DNA from: Phlebopus portentosus
Taxonomy: Eukaryota > Basidiomycota > Agaricomycetes > Boletales > Boletinellaceae
Assembly (NCBI GenBank): GCA_037892935.1
Contig: JAYXKI010000016.1
Span: 806,001 to 870,000, forward strand
Length of the DNA stretch: 64,000 nt
Direction of reading: 5' to 3'
Shown here: piece by piece, positions 23,601-36,653 of the stretch
How the letters are laid out: each line of letters opens with the position of its first letter
Position numbering within the stretch: position 1 is the stretch's first letter
Made by a program: the position numbers and the translations under genes
The notes under the pieces: model-generated
Told to the model about the DNA's origin: nothing
Databases searched by the model: none
Seen by the model: the letters and a program-made list of their open reading frames with translations, nothing else

Positions 23601-24448
23601 CTAGTAGCGCGTACTGTATTCGCTCGCTCGTGGGTTAGCGTTGCGCACCCAATGACCATGCGCAGGCTCGCGCCACGACCTATTCGCAACCGCATACATG
23701 AACGTCGCCGCCAAGAGGAAGGTCAACACAATCCACCCCATCCAAGCAAATGCAAGCATGGCGGTCAAAATGCGGCATGCCTCATATTGCGGGCAGAACG
23801 ACGGGAGATCCGGCCAGATATGCTATAATGATAGGGAGAAGATTGGAGTGATAACACACGTGCACGTATGAAATGGATGAGCGAAACTCTACTAAAAGTA
23901 GTAGGAAACGGAGATGAACTTACCGTTGCGATTGCCGCGCCGACGAGCCAAAGGACCCAGAGGATGAACAATCCGAGGATCTCATGCCAGACCAGTGAGA
24001 AGTAGCGGTACTCCCTCCTTCCGTGGATCATGAGACCTCTGCATGATTAAAGCGTGTTGAGTTAGACGTCATAGACTCATATTTGTTCCAAATTTAGACT
24101 TACACGAGGGGTGCCCAAATCATTGCAAGGGCAGCGCTGGCCATTAGCTCCGCTACGATAGGGTCTGTGATCATCAAAAGGAGTCAATTTTGAGTGCATT
24201 TGGGAGGTATGCTGAAGAGAACATACCATAGAAATTACGGCCTTGGTTCAAGGGATCACCTGGAGGTAGATGGGTCGTATAGTGGATACGTGTGGCAGTC
24301 AGACCCAATAACACTGCAGCAAACAACCACTGGTGGACACCACAAAAATGTCACTCAGAATCAGAGCACAAGAATAGAGACACGATGAAAGATAGATACT
24401 TGCCAGCCAAAGATACAAGAACCCGCGAACAATCGGTAAGAGGAACAT
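23601..24448 (-). CDS. MARVEL-like four-helix membrane protein
   Basis: Small membrane protein of a type common in basidiomycetes; no precise function known. From ATG 24448, MFLLPIVRGFLYLWLA; next exon HQWLFAAVLLGLTATRIHYT and LPPGDPLNQGRNFY; then IVAELMASAALAMIWAPLV; then MIHGRREYRYFSLVWHEILG, LFILWVLWLVGAAIAT; last exon HIWPDLPSFCPQYEACRILT and AMLAFAWMGWIVLTFLLAAT, ending NPRASEYSTRY at TAG 23601-23603. Four hydrophobic stretches with a Cys-containing loop just before helix 4 match the MARVEL-type layout. Five exons separated by about 55-nt introns. Confidence 0.72.
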
Positions 24449-25583
24449 CGCTTGGTAATGACACAAGTTCAAGTCGACCAGCAGCTCAAGCAGCCGTCAC
24501 TCAACGTGCGCGAGATTCGTAGGGCGGAGGTAAGTAGCAAGACACAGAAGTAAGTGGATACAGATCCATCCGGGAGCTTATATGCGGATTCAGGGTACTA
24601 CGTATGTAGAGGTGCAACGCACATGGGGTCTGGAGCCCATGAGGCATCAAGAATCCATGATGAGGCGCAGAAAACGCGGTGGGAATATTAATATACATGC
24701 ACCATCGGGACCCGACGGGTCCTTGAGGTTAGGGCAGAATGAGAAATCAGAATGCATTTATGTGTTCGAAAAGTCGTCGTTTGATGAAGATTTTTGTAAG
24801 AGAACATTAGAACTAAGCCGATGAGACACATTCCTATATCACCCAAGGGTTACTTCTAAATCTGAGCCGTCAAACTTTGCTTTGATCTGAAGCCGGAGTC
24901 ACCAGTTTGGCATTCAAATCGCCGGTGACGGAACAAGAGAGCAGCGCCAATTGGAGAAACTCATAGAGGCTGGGTAACGCCGAGGCGAGAGTGAAGGGGA
25001 CTCCTCGCTTATGTATGAAAGCCTCGTGCATTACACGCCTAAATAATAAGTTCATAAAACCGCCTCCCCACCTAACTTAAAACTCCGTTTCTCCCGCTCT
25101 TGTGTCCGTCTTGTCCGAAATACCCAACGAGACCAGATTGCATTACCCCTAAAGCTATCAAGTTCTTCCGCGGTTCAATTCTCGCATCCTATCAGACAAA
25201 TACAGCGTACAAGTACTTTTTTGTTACAACGAACCCGGATCCTTGAAGCAAGAACAGCAGAAAGTAAGGATCACTTGTCACCAATAGAATGTCAGAGATG
25301 GGATGTGGTAACTGTTTAGGCACAAACACAAGAGAAATGGGAAATGTGGATTGCACAGGCGAAGAAACGATGCAAGGACAGTAATAGAATTAGGATGTTC
25401 GAAATGAAAATGAACAATGAAACGTGTGGAATGCAAAGTCTAATGGTGCAAAATCAAGAATAGACACAGTAAAGACAGACAGATATACGGACGAAACGAA
25501 AGGCAGGAAATATAGACAAACATAAACAAGGAAATATATGTAGAGACAGAAACAGAAGCAAATGCGGCCGCATAGCGATTAAA
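24449..25583. other. intergenic, no gene seen
   Basis: About 1.1 kb between two minus-strand genes. Short frames only. The stretch 25440-25560 is strongly purine-rich on the plus strand and may belong to the 3'UTR of the RA-PH gene. Confidence 0.4.
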
Positions 25584-28500
25584 TTATACGACGGCGGCTC
25601 GCTTGGCGAGTAATGACCCTGGCTCAAATGGCCCAGTCGACTCCAGATTGACGTATGTTTGGACAGGTTTCTTGCGCGTCCCTGACCGGGCAAGGTTCGC
25701 ACCGGCACTGGTTCCCTCGCCTGCACTTTTGTTGCGGAATAAGACGTTCTTCTCCTGGTAGAGAATATACGATCTAGCACGCCAGATAGCTTCCAGCCAT
25801 GCTATTCCAGTCTCTTCAGGGACGGAGAAAACGCGTAGATAATCGGCCTTGTTTTCAAAGAGTGTAATTGGATCGGTTGACTTGACAGCAAATGTGAAGC
25901 CCCTAGGCGCTTTGTGAATGCGAGTGATGACATAAGCATCAAATGCAGAAAGCGAGCAGAGAAACTCGTCCTCTTTACCCTGCACATACAAATGATAAGA
26001 GACTTGTGATAATGGCGATGAACGAAAACAAACCTCTCGTTTTGATATCCAGAGACCATGCTCACGCAATTCGAGCCATCGTTTGCTCCATTTTCCCTTT
26101 TTAATCTCATAATCAACGAAACCGCTACGAGTAGGGATGCTGGAGGGAATGGTCTAATGAAATGATGTTAGTTATCTTTTGATACCTCTTCTATGAAACG
26201 AACTCACGGCTAAGCTTTGCGCGAAAGGCGACGGCTTGACCATGAAGCAATTCATGGTCTTTTCCTTATTCCACGACCCCGAAATATCAGTGACAAGCTC
26301 AAAACTCCTCACCGGCCGCTCTATAGATAGTGCCGTGTTGAATATGTGTTCATTAGGTAAAGAGCAACCGCAGCGTGTTAACTTACCCATACCATAATCA
26401 TGGCACACCTCATATAGCACCCAGCTACTTGACCGGCGCTCTTCACCACGCAGGTCACCTTGCTGCCGCAGCATATCAAGTACATCCTTTGCGCTCGTAT
26501 CCAAGCCAGCTCCGACGACGTTGAAATGCTGCATATCGTTGATGTATATGCGCGTCTGGACAATATTATGGCGAGTTATAGGTGCAGGAGGGGATGGTCC
26601 TTGCAACGCTCCCTGTGCAGGAGGCATGACATGGCCATGCGAATACCCATGGCGTGCAGGGAGCACATGCACTTCCTCTTCGCTTCTGTTATTCTTATCT
26701 GTCGATGTTCGTGCGCTCTTGATTGACCTGTTCCTCATCAGACCGCTTGATGTTGCATCAGTATCCTGAGCCGGGCGCGCTTTTGAAGGCGAACGTCGAC
26801 GAGCTGACGAAGCTGGGACGGGAGGAACAGTAGAGGCAACAGCCGGAGCTGGTTCGCGGGGTACACCATGGAATGAACGCATAGGACGTAACGTACGGGT
26901 TGGTACAAGCCCATCTGCAGGCGGTTGTTGAGCATGTTGGGGTCCACCAGAAGGCGAAACCGGTCTTCTACGCGACATCGGATGTGCTGCCGACGCACGC
27001 TCGATGGGAGATTCCGTCTTAACATAAGCGGGCGGTTGTGCCTGAACCGAGGGTGCTGCTGATGTTCGCTGCATTATCGTCTGCTGATCTTGTCCCCGCG
27101 CTTGCACCCTCAGTAATCGCTGCGTGAGGGCATCAGGTGGCACGCCATCTGCACCGCTCAACGTCTTTGCTCGTTGCCGATGCACAGCATGTGTTGCGTG
27201 ATGCGGTTGCATCAAGCGGTGAGCCATCATCGCAGCTTCCTGGCTACTTGAGAGCGCTGTCGGCCCAGCATTAAGAGGGGCACTCCTCGGTATGCGGGCT
27301 GTAAGCGTGCGACCTCGCTCATCCTGACTACTTACGGGTATATGCTGCGGAGGCGGAGAGATCGTACCTTCGGGTGCGCGCGACGTGCGCGGTGTTGGCG
27401 CAATGGAGCGTTCGAGTCGCCGTCGCTCACGCTCGCTCCTCACTTGCTGCCGGATAGACTTCTGCGCTTGTAATGCATTGGGAATGCGCTGCGCAAGCGG
27501 AACATCGTCGTCCTCGGCGGCTGGCGTACGTGCTCTGTTGACAGAATCAGCAATGGATGTAATTGGCGATCTAAAAACCCCTTTGCGGCCGTTTCGTAAT
27601 TGGCTGAAAATAGGAGCTTCGGGTTGTTCCTCTTGCGTTTTCACAGGGGCGGGACGACCTCGGGGGGACGTCTTCTGGGCAACACCTACACTTTGCTCTC
27701 CATAGTCGTCGGTAGAAGACTCACTCTCCGATTCCGATTCCGATTCTGAAGAAGATAAAGCATTGTATGCTGATGGCCCCCGATCATATTTCTCCTCATC
27801 ATCCCGGCTGTTATCTCGTCCACGTTGACCGGATCCCGGAGGTCCTCCGTGATTGCCACTATCATCACTCCCGGAACCGCCTTTCCCTTGTCCATAACAA
27901 CCATTTCCGTATCCACCTCCATATTCACCTGGTCCTCCTCCCCAGTCCTTCCCAGCTCCGCTCCGAGTGTTAGAGTAGTTGTAACCGTTCGTATGTTCAC
28001 GCACAAGCGTGGAAGTGAAACCATCCAGCTTCCGTATCGTTGGAGAACGCATTCCTACACGTACAGACTCTTGCTGCTCCGTCGACGGCCGAAGTGTTCC
28101 TGCAGATGAGCCAGGTTCGAACGCGTCTACGTCGACCGGCTTGACATTCCAGGCGGCCAAGATAGCTCCGTTAATACTGGACGCCACATCCTCACGCTTA
28201 ATATCAATCACAAGCTCGTCATCATCATATCTTGCAGTACCCGAGAGCTCACACTTGCTCGCTTTGCCCTCCAACTCAGACTGAACAGCAGCAGCGTATG
28301 GATTTCCGGAGTACGCGCGTAAACCAAGCGAGACGTCTTCTACGCTCGATTTCTTGTGCTGTCCATGCACTTCGGCATGAGGTTCGCACTTCGTCCGAGT
28401 CGAAGAATGCGAGAGCATCGTAATACCGCTGCTCTGACTTCCATGTCGCCTTCCGCTCGCAAGACCTCGCAAATCAAAGGAAGACTTGGAACGTAACGAC

Positions 28501-31500
28501 GAAACACTCGACGATAATGTGTGCCCACGACCGGAATCTGTCGAACCAGAACTCGAACCATAGACGCGTTTACTCGAGCTGGAACCTGTCTGCGAGTTTG
28601 ATATAGGGAGGGTAGTGGATAATGAAGCAGCGGGTGAATGATTACGAGAATATGATTGCGAAATTTGTGAGGCACAGCCAGAGCTGCCAGACCTCATGGA
28701 GAAAATTGACGCAATCGTAGCTACGGATGCCTTCCTACTTATCGAACGCGATGGTGGTGGTGCGTAGTCAATAGTCTCATATCGCTCACGTGAATGCGAA
28801 GTTGTCAAGCTGAAGACAGGATCTTCCTCCGGAAGCGTCGACAGTGGTGGTAGCATTGAGCTGTCGTCCTCCTCTTCCTCCTCTGGCGGTCGCGGTTCGT
28901 TTTGCTCGTGATCAAATCCGTTGTCGCAATCGTCGATGTAATGCTCCGCGTAATCGTCTGCGTGCTGCGGAGAAAACGAATGGTCCCGAAAAGATGACGA
29001 CGAAGCGTACTCGATTCGAGAATTGCCTTCACGGATGGGAGAATGAGATACCAAACGGTCAGAATAGTCAACTTCAGGCCACGCTGCAATTGGGGAAGAA
29101 AGAAACCCTCGGGATGGTGAAGATGGATTTAACAATGTGGCGTAATTAGGAGCGGGAGGCTCGTCCGGCACTTCGGCTTCGGGTTCAAATTCAGTGTCGC
29201 CAGCGCTACCTAAATCAATATCAGCTCCCGTCTCCACTGCCTCGATTTCCGAGTCGCCTCGGTCACAGAAGATTGTCGATGGCAACGGCGCAGATGAGGA
29301 TGACGACGATGATGCGCCCTGATCTGAATCGGAATGATATTCACCACTTAACAGATTCTGTTTGCACGCGTTAATGAAAACAGACGCGTTGGGCAGTCCA
29401 GGATCGATCGTCAAGGATTCGGGGCGTTGATCTCCACGGAAGGCAGGTGACGATGACAGTAGCACGCCAAAATCCTCAACAGAGCTCTGTGGGGACCCCG
29501 ACGCGTTTGAGGACGCGGGAGACGAACAACGTGGGGAGGAGAAAGGATAGGGGGTGAGGGCACGTAGGACGTGTGGAGGAATCGCACTAGCTCGGCCAGG
29601 AATAGCTATCCTACACGAACCAACATTTGCTAAAGATGTCCCCAAGTCGTTCTCGGGAGCCGCCAAATGGTGCAAGTCGTCACCAAGATTGAAATCATCT
29701 CCAGGCGGTCCAAGCTTCAATGAATTGTCCTCTTCGATCAGCTGGTCGGCGTCCTGATCTGCGTTTCGCTCCGTACTGATATCTTGACGTTCCTTACGCG
29801 TCTCCGAAAGCGGCGCATTGTCCGAGCGCGTCGCCAACATAGGTGTTGCGTTCACAATTTCCCCATACGCACATTCAGTGTCTTCTGAGAAAGCATCAGT
29901 TGCTGTCATATATGTAGGCTCCGCATCAATCGATATTCCTCCTTCCCCATGCGCATTCCCAACGGCACTCTCAGCCTTCCCATTGTCACCTTCCTTCTCG
30001 GCAGCTCTTTCCAATGCACTCTCACTCTCCATCTCTTCTCGCTTCTCGGAATCCTCATTTACGGTCCCAGGAATTTCTGTATCCCCGTTGGATATCCGGA
30101 TGTTCGCGAGAACCAGAGTTCTTCGTGAATCTTCATCTTCGGCAGCTCTAGACACCGACGGCGACGATGGCTTCTCTTCCGATTCGGATTGACTGGTCAG
30201 AACACTAATTGACTCATCGACTACTTCATGAACAGGATCGACACTAGATTGCAGCTGGGACGGACCTAAAAAGCAAATAACCTCAGGACCTCTCAAATAA
30301 GCTAACCGAAGATAACTTACAAGAAGCATCTAGAATTCTATTTCCGCTGGAGTCTTTTGTCGCTTTCTCTTCGTCTTCAGCTTCATTCAGCGTGTTCTCA
30401 TTCTGAGAACAGCCTTCTCCGCCGTCATTTACCGCTATATTCACTATGGTTTGATCTTCCTCCGCCTCTTGTTCTCCAGACTTCAATTCAGTCGCAGGCA
30501 GATCCCAAGGCTCCGCAGGCAGACCTGCGCCCACTCTCCCACGTCGCTTCCTTCCGCGAAGGGAACTAGCAAACTCGCCCGCAACAGCTCCCATTCGCGA
30601 AAGCGTGGAAAGAGAAGGTAAAGATGGCCTCGGGGCAAAAGCAGGGCGTGTATGTGCCGGACGTACCCGCGCTGGAGCGGCATCGGAGGGTGAAGGTCGG
30701 GAAGGAGACGCAGATTGCGGAGAAGGAAGCGAATGTAACGGGTTGGCGGAAAGGGTAGCAGACAATGAGCGCGGCATTCGCTCCTTTGACTGCGCTCTTT
30801 CGTCACCAGAGGTGATGGGACTCGCGTTCGGATTAAGTGGCGAAGAAGGTGTCGGTGGAGGCGGGGAAGGAGGTGAAATGGATTGAACCGGGGTAGTCGA
30901 AACGGCAGTGTTTAGGACAGACGCTGGCTGTGCAAGTTCTTCACTTTCCTCTGGTAAGGCACCAAAGGACTGGAACACAGGTGTTCCCGGCATACTCGTA
31001 CTACTTGCTGAGCTCAGGGAAACGGTCGAGGGAGAATGGGCTATGGAATATGCCGGAGAGTGGATCGGCGTGAATCCGGGAGACTGTAATGGCGAATTGA
31101 CAGGTGGTGCCACCATAGCAGGAGAAACCGCGAAAGGGTCATCATCGAGCAAATACGACGAGGGAGACTCGCGGCCGCCCGGAGGACGACCAGAGGAGGA
31201 TGGAGGAGAATATTGTTCAGGCATCGGCGGCATTCGGGTTGCACTTGAAGCTAAGCTCGGACTAGTTAAAGTGCTATCTCTTCCAGAATATGTGTGCGAT
31301 CGCCTTCGTCCGTAAAATGAGCGTCTCGTCTCACTTCTAGCGCCAGCTCGACCAGGACCCGACTGTGAACCTGAATTCTCATTGGAACCAGAACTGGAAG
31401 GCGCGCTTTGCGTCGATGCGGTACGCGATTCCGTGCGAGGTCCCGGAATCAGGCCAAGCGGAGTGGACTGGGGTTGCAAATGCAGGAAGGAGGGCATAAG

Positions 31501-32394
31501 GAGTGACTGTAATGAACGGCGCTCCTTTACCATCTTTTGTAGGACACGAGGTTTGCTCGCACCCGCCGAGAGCTTCGGGAGATCACCGTTGGCGACGCTT
31601 CTAGCGCGTGAACGCAGTTTATCCACGATATGGACGGAGCTAGGCGGAACTGGAGTACTAGCAGACGTTGGGGACGCGTCTGGGGAGAGAGGAGGCTGTA
31701 CAGGCACTTCGATCAGCTCAACTGTCAGATCGACGCGCCGATGATGAGAAGTGAAGCTTAATTTTCTGTTTGCCAAACAGGACACATTGACAGCCAGCGT
31801 AGACAGTCCTGCCACCCAACGCCAAAACGTAAATCATCCCTCATCATCATCATCATCATCAAGGCACGCGACAAGGTCAACTCGCCCTCGTCGACAAACG
31901 ACACGCATAAACACAACAGAAAACAGGGAATATCCTATAAAAAGATAGAACACTGGGAAGAGTACTCACGGAGAAGTATCCAGCAGCGACGTCTGAGTAA
32001 GCCGTATGGATATGCGTGGCAGGACTGGGCTCAGGCGATCGTGACTCTATTTGCCACTCGATGCCTGCGCGTGGACGCTCAGGGATCTTGAGCGTGAGGG
32101 ATGGTGGGGCAGAACACGTCGTTTTGCAGAAGGGGCAGGTCCAGTAAATACGCGTTCTTCAGACTCGGTGGTGGTGGTGGTGGTGGTGGGAGGAAGGCGG
32201 CCGTCAAGAAGCAGCAACTCGCGATCGCCCTTGGAGCGAGTCTTGTTTAATTCGAAATTATGCTTGACCTGGTCTGCGTCGTGGTGATGTATAGACGCAG
32301 TGGAAGGCTGGCCGGAAGTGTGAGAGTAGTCGTCTCCGGTAGGACCGCAAGCGGCGGCGTGTAGGCGGTCAGGAGCAGGAGAAGGAGGAATCAT
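25584..32394 (-). CDS. very large RA-PH domain protein with long disordered region
   Basis: About 2,000 residues. The N-terminal part includes YWTCPFCKTTCSAPP and PATHIHTAYSDVAAGYFS (about 32150-31960), splicing into TLAVNVSCLANRKLSFTSHH (31800), which looks folded. Then about 1,500 residues of Ser/Pro/Glu-rich low-complexity sequence in two long exons (31815-30313 and 30268-26400). The C-terminal exons give a Ras-association domain (VQTRIYINDMQHFNVVGAGL, WVLYEVCHDYGM joined to ERPVRSFELVTDISGSW) and directly after it a PH domain (GFVDYEIKKGKWSKRWLELR, LCSLSAFDAYVITRIHKAP). The tandem RA-PH order is that of Grb7/RIAM/lamellipodin adaptors, so a role linking a Ras-type GTPase to membrane and cell polarity is inferred. 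The 5' end is unsettled: the frame from ATG 32394 needs an intron or a 1-nt shift near 32155. Stop at 25584-25586. Confidence 0.78.
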
Positions 32395-32480
32395 GATGAT
32401 ACATGTAACTAAATAACGAGTGCAAGTAAAATTAACCTGAGACAGTGCCGTAATAGTAGCCGCGGGTAGCTGTTAGGCGT

Positions 32481-32513
32481 GTATGTATGTATGTATGTAT
32501 GTATGTATGTATG
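32481..32513. repeat. GTAT tetranucleotide microsatellite (about 8 units)
   Basis: About eight uninterrupted GTAT units, roughly 90 nt upstream of the proposed first ATG of the RA-PH gene. A likely length-variable locus. Confidence 0.9.
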
Positions 32514-35500
32514 CGGCTGTTCGGACTGTGAGCAGTGGAAAGAGGAAAGGGATGGATGGGAGAGAATGCGGGAATCCGCCTGTGACTGAAAGCGTGACAT
32601 CCGAAGTGTAACCGGTCGCGTGCTCGAGAACTTCGATTTATCCCTTTTCGGCACTTTTACCTCATACTTTATTCATCTTTATCATCTTTCTTTCCGTCAA
32701 AGTAACCTTCAAAGGATTATCGAGTCGTACTACATGCACTACGGACAGGATCATCATTTTGGTCCTCCTTCCAGAACAAAAACGGATCTTGTAGTTTCAG
32801 CGCTGCCGACTTGTTTTTACTCAATCCAACACGCGACGACCCCAGGTACTTTTTGCTGAGTTCTTCCATTCACCGTACGACAAATACATCTCAACAAAAG
32901 TTCATTTGTCTCTCGGTCCCCTTGCCCGTTCCGTTCGTCCGCTCGTTCATCCGTGCTTCATCAGTTCAGTTTCTCTCCAGCCTCTCTAACCTGAAAACGT
33001 CACGTGCACTCGCCCAGCCATCCAATCGATATTAAGATCGGGGCGCTCAACTTTTTTCTGGGGTTCACTGCAAATAATTTCCATGAGCAATTTCTATCGG
33101 CGCCAATCTATCTATCTTTTCGGCGTTCTGCTCAATGGCGGCCTCTTGTGGTCTCTTGTTGGTCTGGACACCTTCAAATCACCCTTGATTATTTATTAGA
33201 GGACGGGAGAACGTTCATGCATTCCGAACACGGATTCCCCCACCGTCACTTACTCTCCACATCGGCAAATCTCTCTTCAAGGTCCCCGTAGCCGACCAGA
33301 CTCGGAGGTCTCGACGCTCAGAGATCAGGCAAGATCCGAGAGCTGTCAATACAATATACAACATTTTCAAGATAAGAGAGGAGATTACACGGCCACTCGG
33401 CGTATCAGGGGCGATCATCTCTCCTGATCGTCGACACTCCATATCAAGGGTGGGGAATAATTGCATAAACGCATGCATGAATGACGCAGCGCAGCACTCT
33501 CCGACTTTACACAGCATCAAATACTTGCACAGATGGGCCCTTGACGACTTGTAACCAGAGCCCAGCCGCGAATTGCAAGCCCGTATTCTGGTTACTGAGG
33601 TGCTTCGAATTTACTCACTCGCTCTCCTTTCCTTCTCAGTTCTACTTCAGCGTCGTGCCTAGCTTAGCAAGAACATCCATCTCCCTCTCATACCGCTCAT
33701 AACTGAGGGAAATCCCGCAACCACGGTTCCGGAATTTACGCTCATCCCATTCCAATCACCCCTCATAAGCACATCATTATCTTCAGCCCACTCTGTACCC
33801 GCAAGTTACCGACCTAAACTTTGCTCGATCTTTTCGCAGTTCGCCGTTCTACCGCTCAACGAATGAAGAAGCACTGAAGCACTTCTTCATATCCGCGAGC
33901 TCAGGACAATTACCTTACGTCCCCCTCCTTCCTTTTTCTATAAATATAACATATTGATCTTCTTCGAGCTCTACCCCTTCCTTCCCTTTCATTTCCGCGC
34001 GGCATCCCTCACGGGGACTTACAATCACATTGCCTGCCCTTGTTCCTTTCCTCGGCGAGCTTCTCCCGCGCCCCGGCGATAGCAAAAGCCACACCACCTC
34101 GTTTCATTGGCTGCTAGAGCGGAACAAAAGGCTTGCCTCTTCCCCAACTCTTGGCGGCGCAGCTGTCCTCTTGTAGCTCCTTGGTTACTGCATCCATACG
34201 GTCAAGAGACTCGCTATATGGGACGAAGTTCTCCAGGCGAGCAGAAGTCTCAAAGTCAATGCAGACACATATCTTCTTATCCGTGCATATCTACCCTCAT
34301 ATTCAGGGTGGAATTTGTGTATTCCCACTGAAATTTCCGTCGCCCGTTGCTTTATCAGATCAGATCAGAGAGCACTCTGCATCCGATCACGAACATAATG
34401 ATAAAATCGCTTGATAACGTATTCGAAAGCGAACAGAAGCTGGAAAGTTATCGTTTGTCATACTTCTCGAATAACTGGACACGGACACGGACACGACCCC
34501 GATGCATATCACTTCCCGAAGATCTTGTCTTTTCAGCTGTATAACCATAAGTGCTCAAACCGCACATTCAATTGTGTATCGTCTCGACGAGCATTCACGG
34601 AAGCGCGGCAATTTATCGACGACCTGAGAAACTCTACCAACTTTCTGCCGGATGCAACATTTCTATGTATTATCCGAAGATCCTTTTTCTGAATAGGCGT
34701 ATATTTACCTATGTACCTATCATCCGACCTTCTCGACAAACACTCACATCTTGGAGCTTCTCCAAATATCCAATATACATAGTCAAATGACCGCGAACTG
34801 AAGGAGGGAGATTTGATCCATAGTGTGTATTCCTTTGCTTCTTTGCTCCTCATTCTGGTACCCGCCTTTCCTAACCAAACAGACGATATTACTCGTAAAT
34901 TTGTAGAGTCAAGAGTGTATCATTCCTGAACCTGAAATAGGTTTTATATTGCTCGCGGATAAGATGCGCTGTATATCCCTACCTAATGTCATACCGTTGA
35001 AATCCAACAGAATATTTATATATGTCAAACCGTCTCTAAGATACGCGCCACATTTGATTTCTGCTTCACATTTCAAGATTCAGATTTCATCTCGTCTCAT
35101 CTTATCATACAAAAAAGAAGACGAAGGCATGACGGATTCCTTTGTTCTTTTCTGATTTCGTAAAATCCCGCCTGTGTAGCAGAAGAAGAGATGTATTACT
35201 CCTCTCGTCCTCCGCCAGGAGAAGCTAACTGAAACGCAATCGAAAAACCTCAATTCGGGGTGATACCTTTACTACATATGTTTGAGCTGAGGAGGATACG
35301 GCGGATGCAAGAGAGCGAGTGATTTGCAATTGTATGTAAATGAACGCGGGACGGGCTTGCATTTGTGGATCTACATTGATCGTTTATGTGCGATGTAGCT
35401 GCTCCCGGAGCCGCTTACTTTGTCGGATCTTCGCTATTGTAGATCTCGCATTATCTTTCAAGCCTAAAGCCTGCAACGTACGCTGATCTGCCTTGAAGTG

Positions 35501-36405
35501 TTTATTCGCTTGGATTCACATAGGATCCGTGGTACACCGGAGGACATGTGCCAGCGTTCGGATCCGCTTGCGATACTTCACGGATAATCGTGAAGCTAAG
35601 CGTTCTTCTCCAGCAACATCCGGTTAATCTATGCTCTTCCACAGAGTCAATATAGAAGTACCGGAAAGAGAGGATTACCCGGAGTTTGGGACAGCGCTAT
35701 GGCAGTAAAGCATGACAACATGCACACCTCTGTGGCAATGATTGATACAAAACCCGGATGGATCTGAGCAAAGGACTATATGCGATCGGTGGATCCTCTA
35801 TTCCATTTCGCGTTTAGGAAGATTCCTGAGTCAGGGTATATTTAACCGTTCTTTCTGCCAAACATCCGGGAGACCAGGTAGAGAGAATGACGGTTCATAC
35901 CGAGCTGGAGCTTAGGTAGAAGAAGGTCCATCCGGTATGTGCCACATCCGTATGTCGCACCATTAGGCAAGAGGGCAGGAGCATACTTTTCAGGCGCAGA
36001 AAGAGGTCATGAGTTCAGAGTTTTCTGTCCTGTTCTTCACCAAATCGTGTTGTTGTTGTTTGTTGACGCGTTGAGTGACTTGAGTCAAGGCACTGTACAC
36101 GTGACCATTACCCTACTACGAGTCCGGAACATCCCGATGCCCCTTTACATCTTCACTCGTTCATTCAAATCACGAATCGCCCATGCTCTTGCAATTTGCT
36201 GAAGAGGCTCTCTCGCCTTACTTCTCTGCTTCAGTGATATATCTACCCGCGGAAAGGCATTGACTGAGACTTGACCGTGACATCTCCACTGGTGCTCACT
36301 CTGTTTCAGACAGACTGGCTTCTACTGTACTCCGTCTAGGTCCGATTGAATTGGCCTGTATATTGCTTGGATTAGAAAGAATGTTGGTGGTCCGTACAGC
36401 GCCGA

Positions 36406-36413
36406 TTCAAGAA
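36406..36413. promoter_or_regulatory. heat-shock element half (TTCAAGAA)
   Basis: TTCnnGAA pair of HSF units followed by CTC/TAGAG, about 140 nt upstream of the TATA box of sHSP copy 2. Confidence 0.5.
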
Positions 36414-36474
36414 GACTCTAGAGCCTAAACAGATCTCAGGAATTACCTTATTTGGGAATGCATGGATGTACCTG

Positions 36475-36482
36475 GAATGTTC
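36475..36482. promoter_or_regulatory. heat-shock element half (GAATGTTC)
   Basis: GAAnnTTC pair of HSF units about 70 nt upstream of the TATA box of sHSP copy 2. Weaker than the three-unit element of copy 1. Confidence 0.5.
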
Positions 36483-36552
36483 TCAGTCCATCTCGTGGAC
36501 ACCTGCGGTGCACTCAACTCCATTGTTCCTCTAAATAAATCCGACAAGAAGG

Positions 36553-36560
36553 TATAAATA
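36553..36560 (+). promoter_or_regulatory. TATA box of sHSP copy 2
   Basis: TATAAATA, 94 nt upstream of the ATG at 36654, in the same position relative to the gene as the TATA box of copy 1. Confidence 0.7.
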
Positions 36561-36653
36561 TGCAAGCTGGTATGGACTATGGGCCTCAGAGAAATTAGAA
36601 ACGCTTGAGACAACACCACCGCTAAACATCTAACAAACAACTCTTCGCTAACA

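Larger units (their letters stand above)
32395..36653. other. 4.2-kb gene-poor region
   Basis: The longest stretch without a gene. It separates the divergent RA-PH gene and sHSP copy 2. Many short frames exist on both strands (longest about 107 codons, 34533-34853, -), none with a recognisable motif or chain of exons. It contains a GTAT microsatellite, a (GGACAC)3-like run at about 34479-34497, pyrimidine-rich tracts around 33600-33980, and the heat-shock promoter at its right end. It may hold long 5' leaders, a non-coding RNA or a decayed element. Confidence 0.45.

Noticed and set aside
23242..23828. Plus-strand ORFs over the ASK1-MARVEL spacer
   Set aside because: Partly antisense to the MARVEL-like gene and without any signature.
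26460..31744. Many long plus-strand ORFs opposite the RA-PH gene
   Set aside because: They are antisense shadows of a long Ser/Pro-rich coding region; the minus strand holds the RA and PH domains and consistent splice sites.
34533..34853. 106-codon minus-strand ORF in the gene-poor region
   Set aside because: Single short frame with no motif, no neighbouring exons and no start context worth noting.
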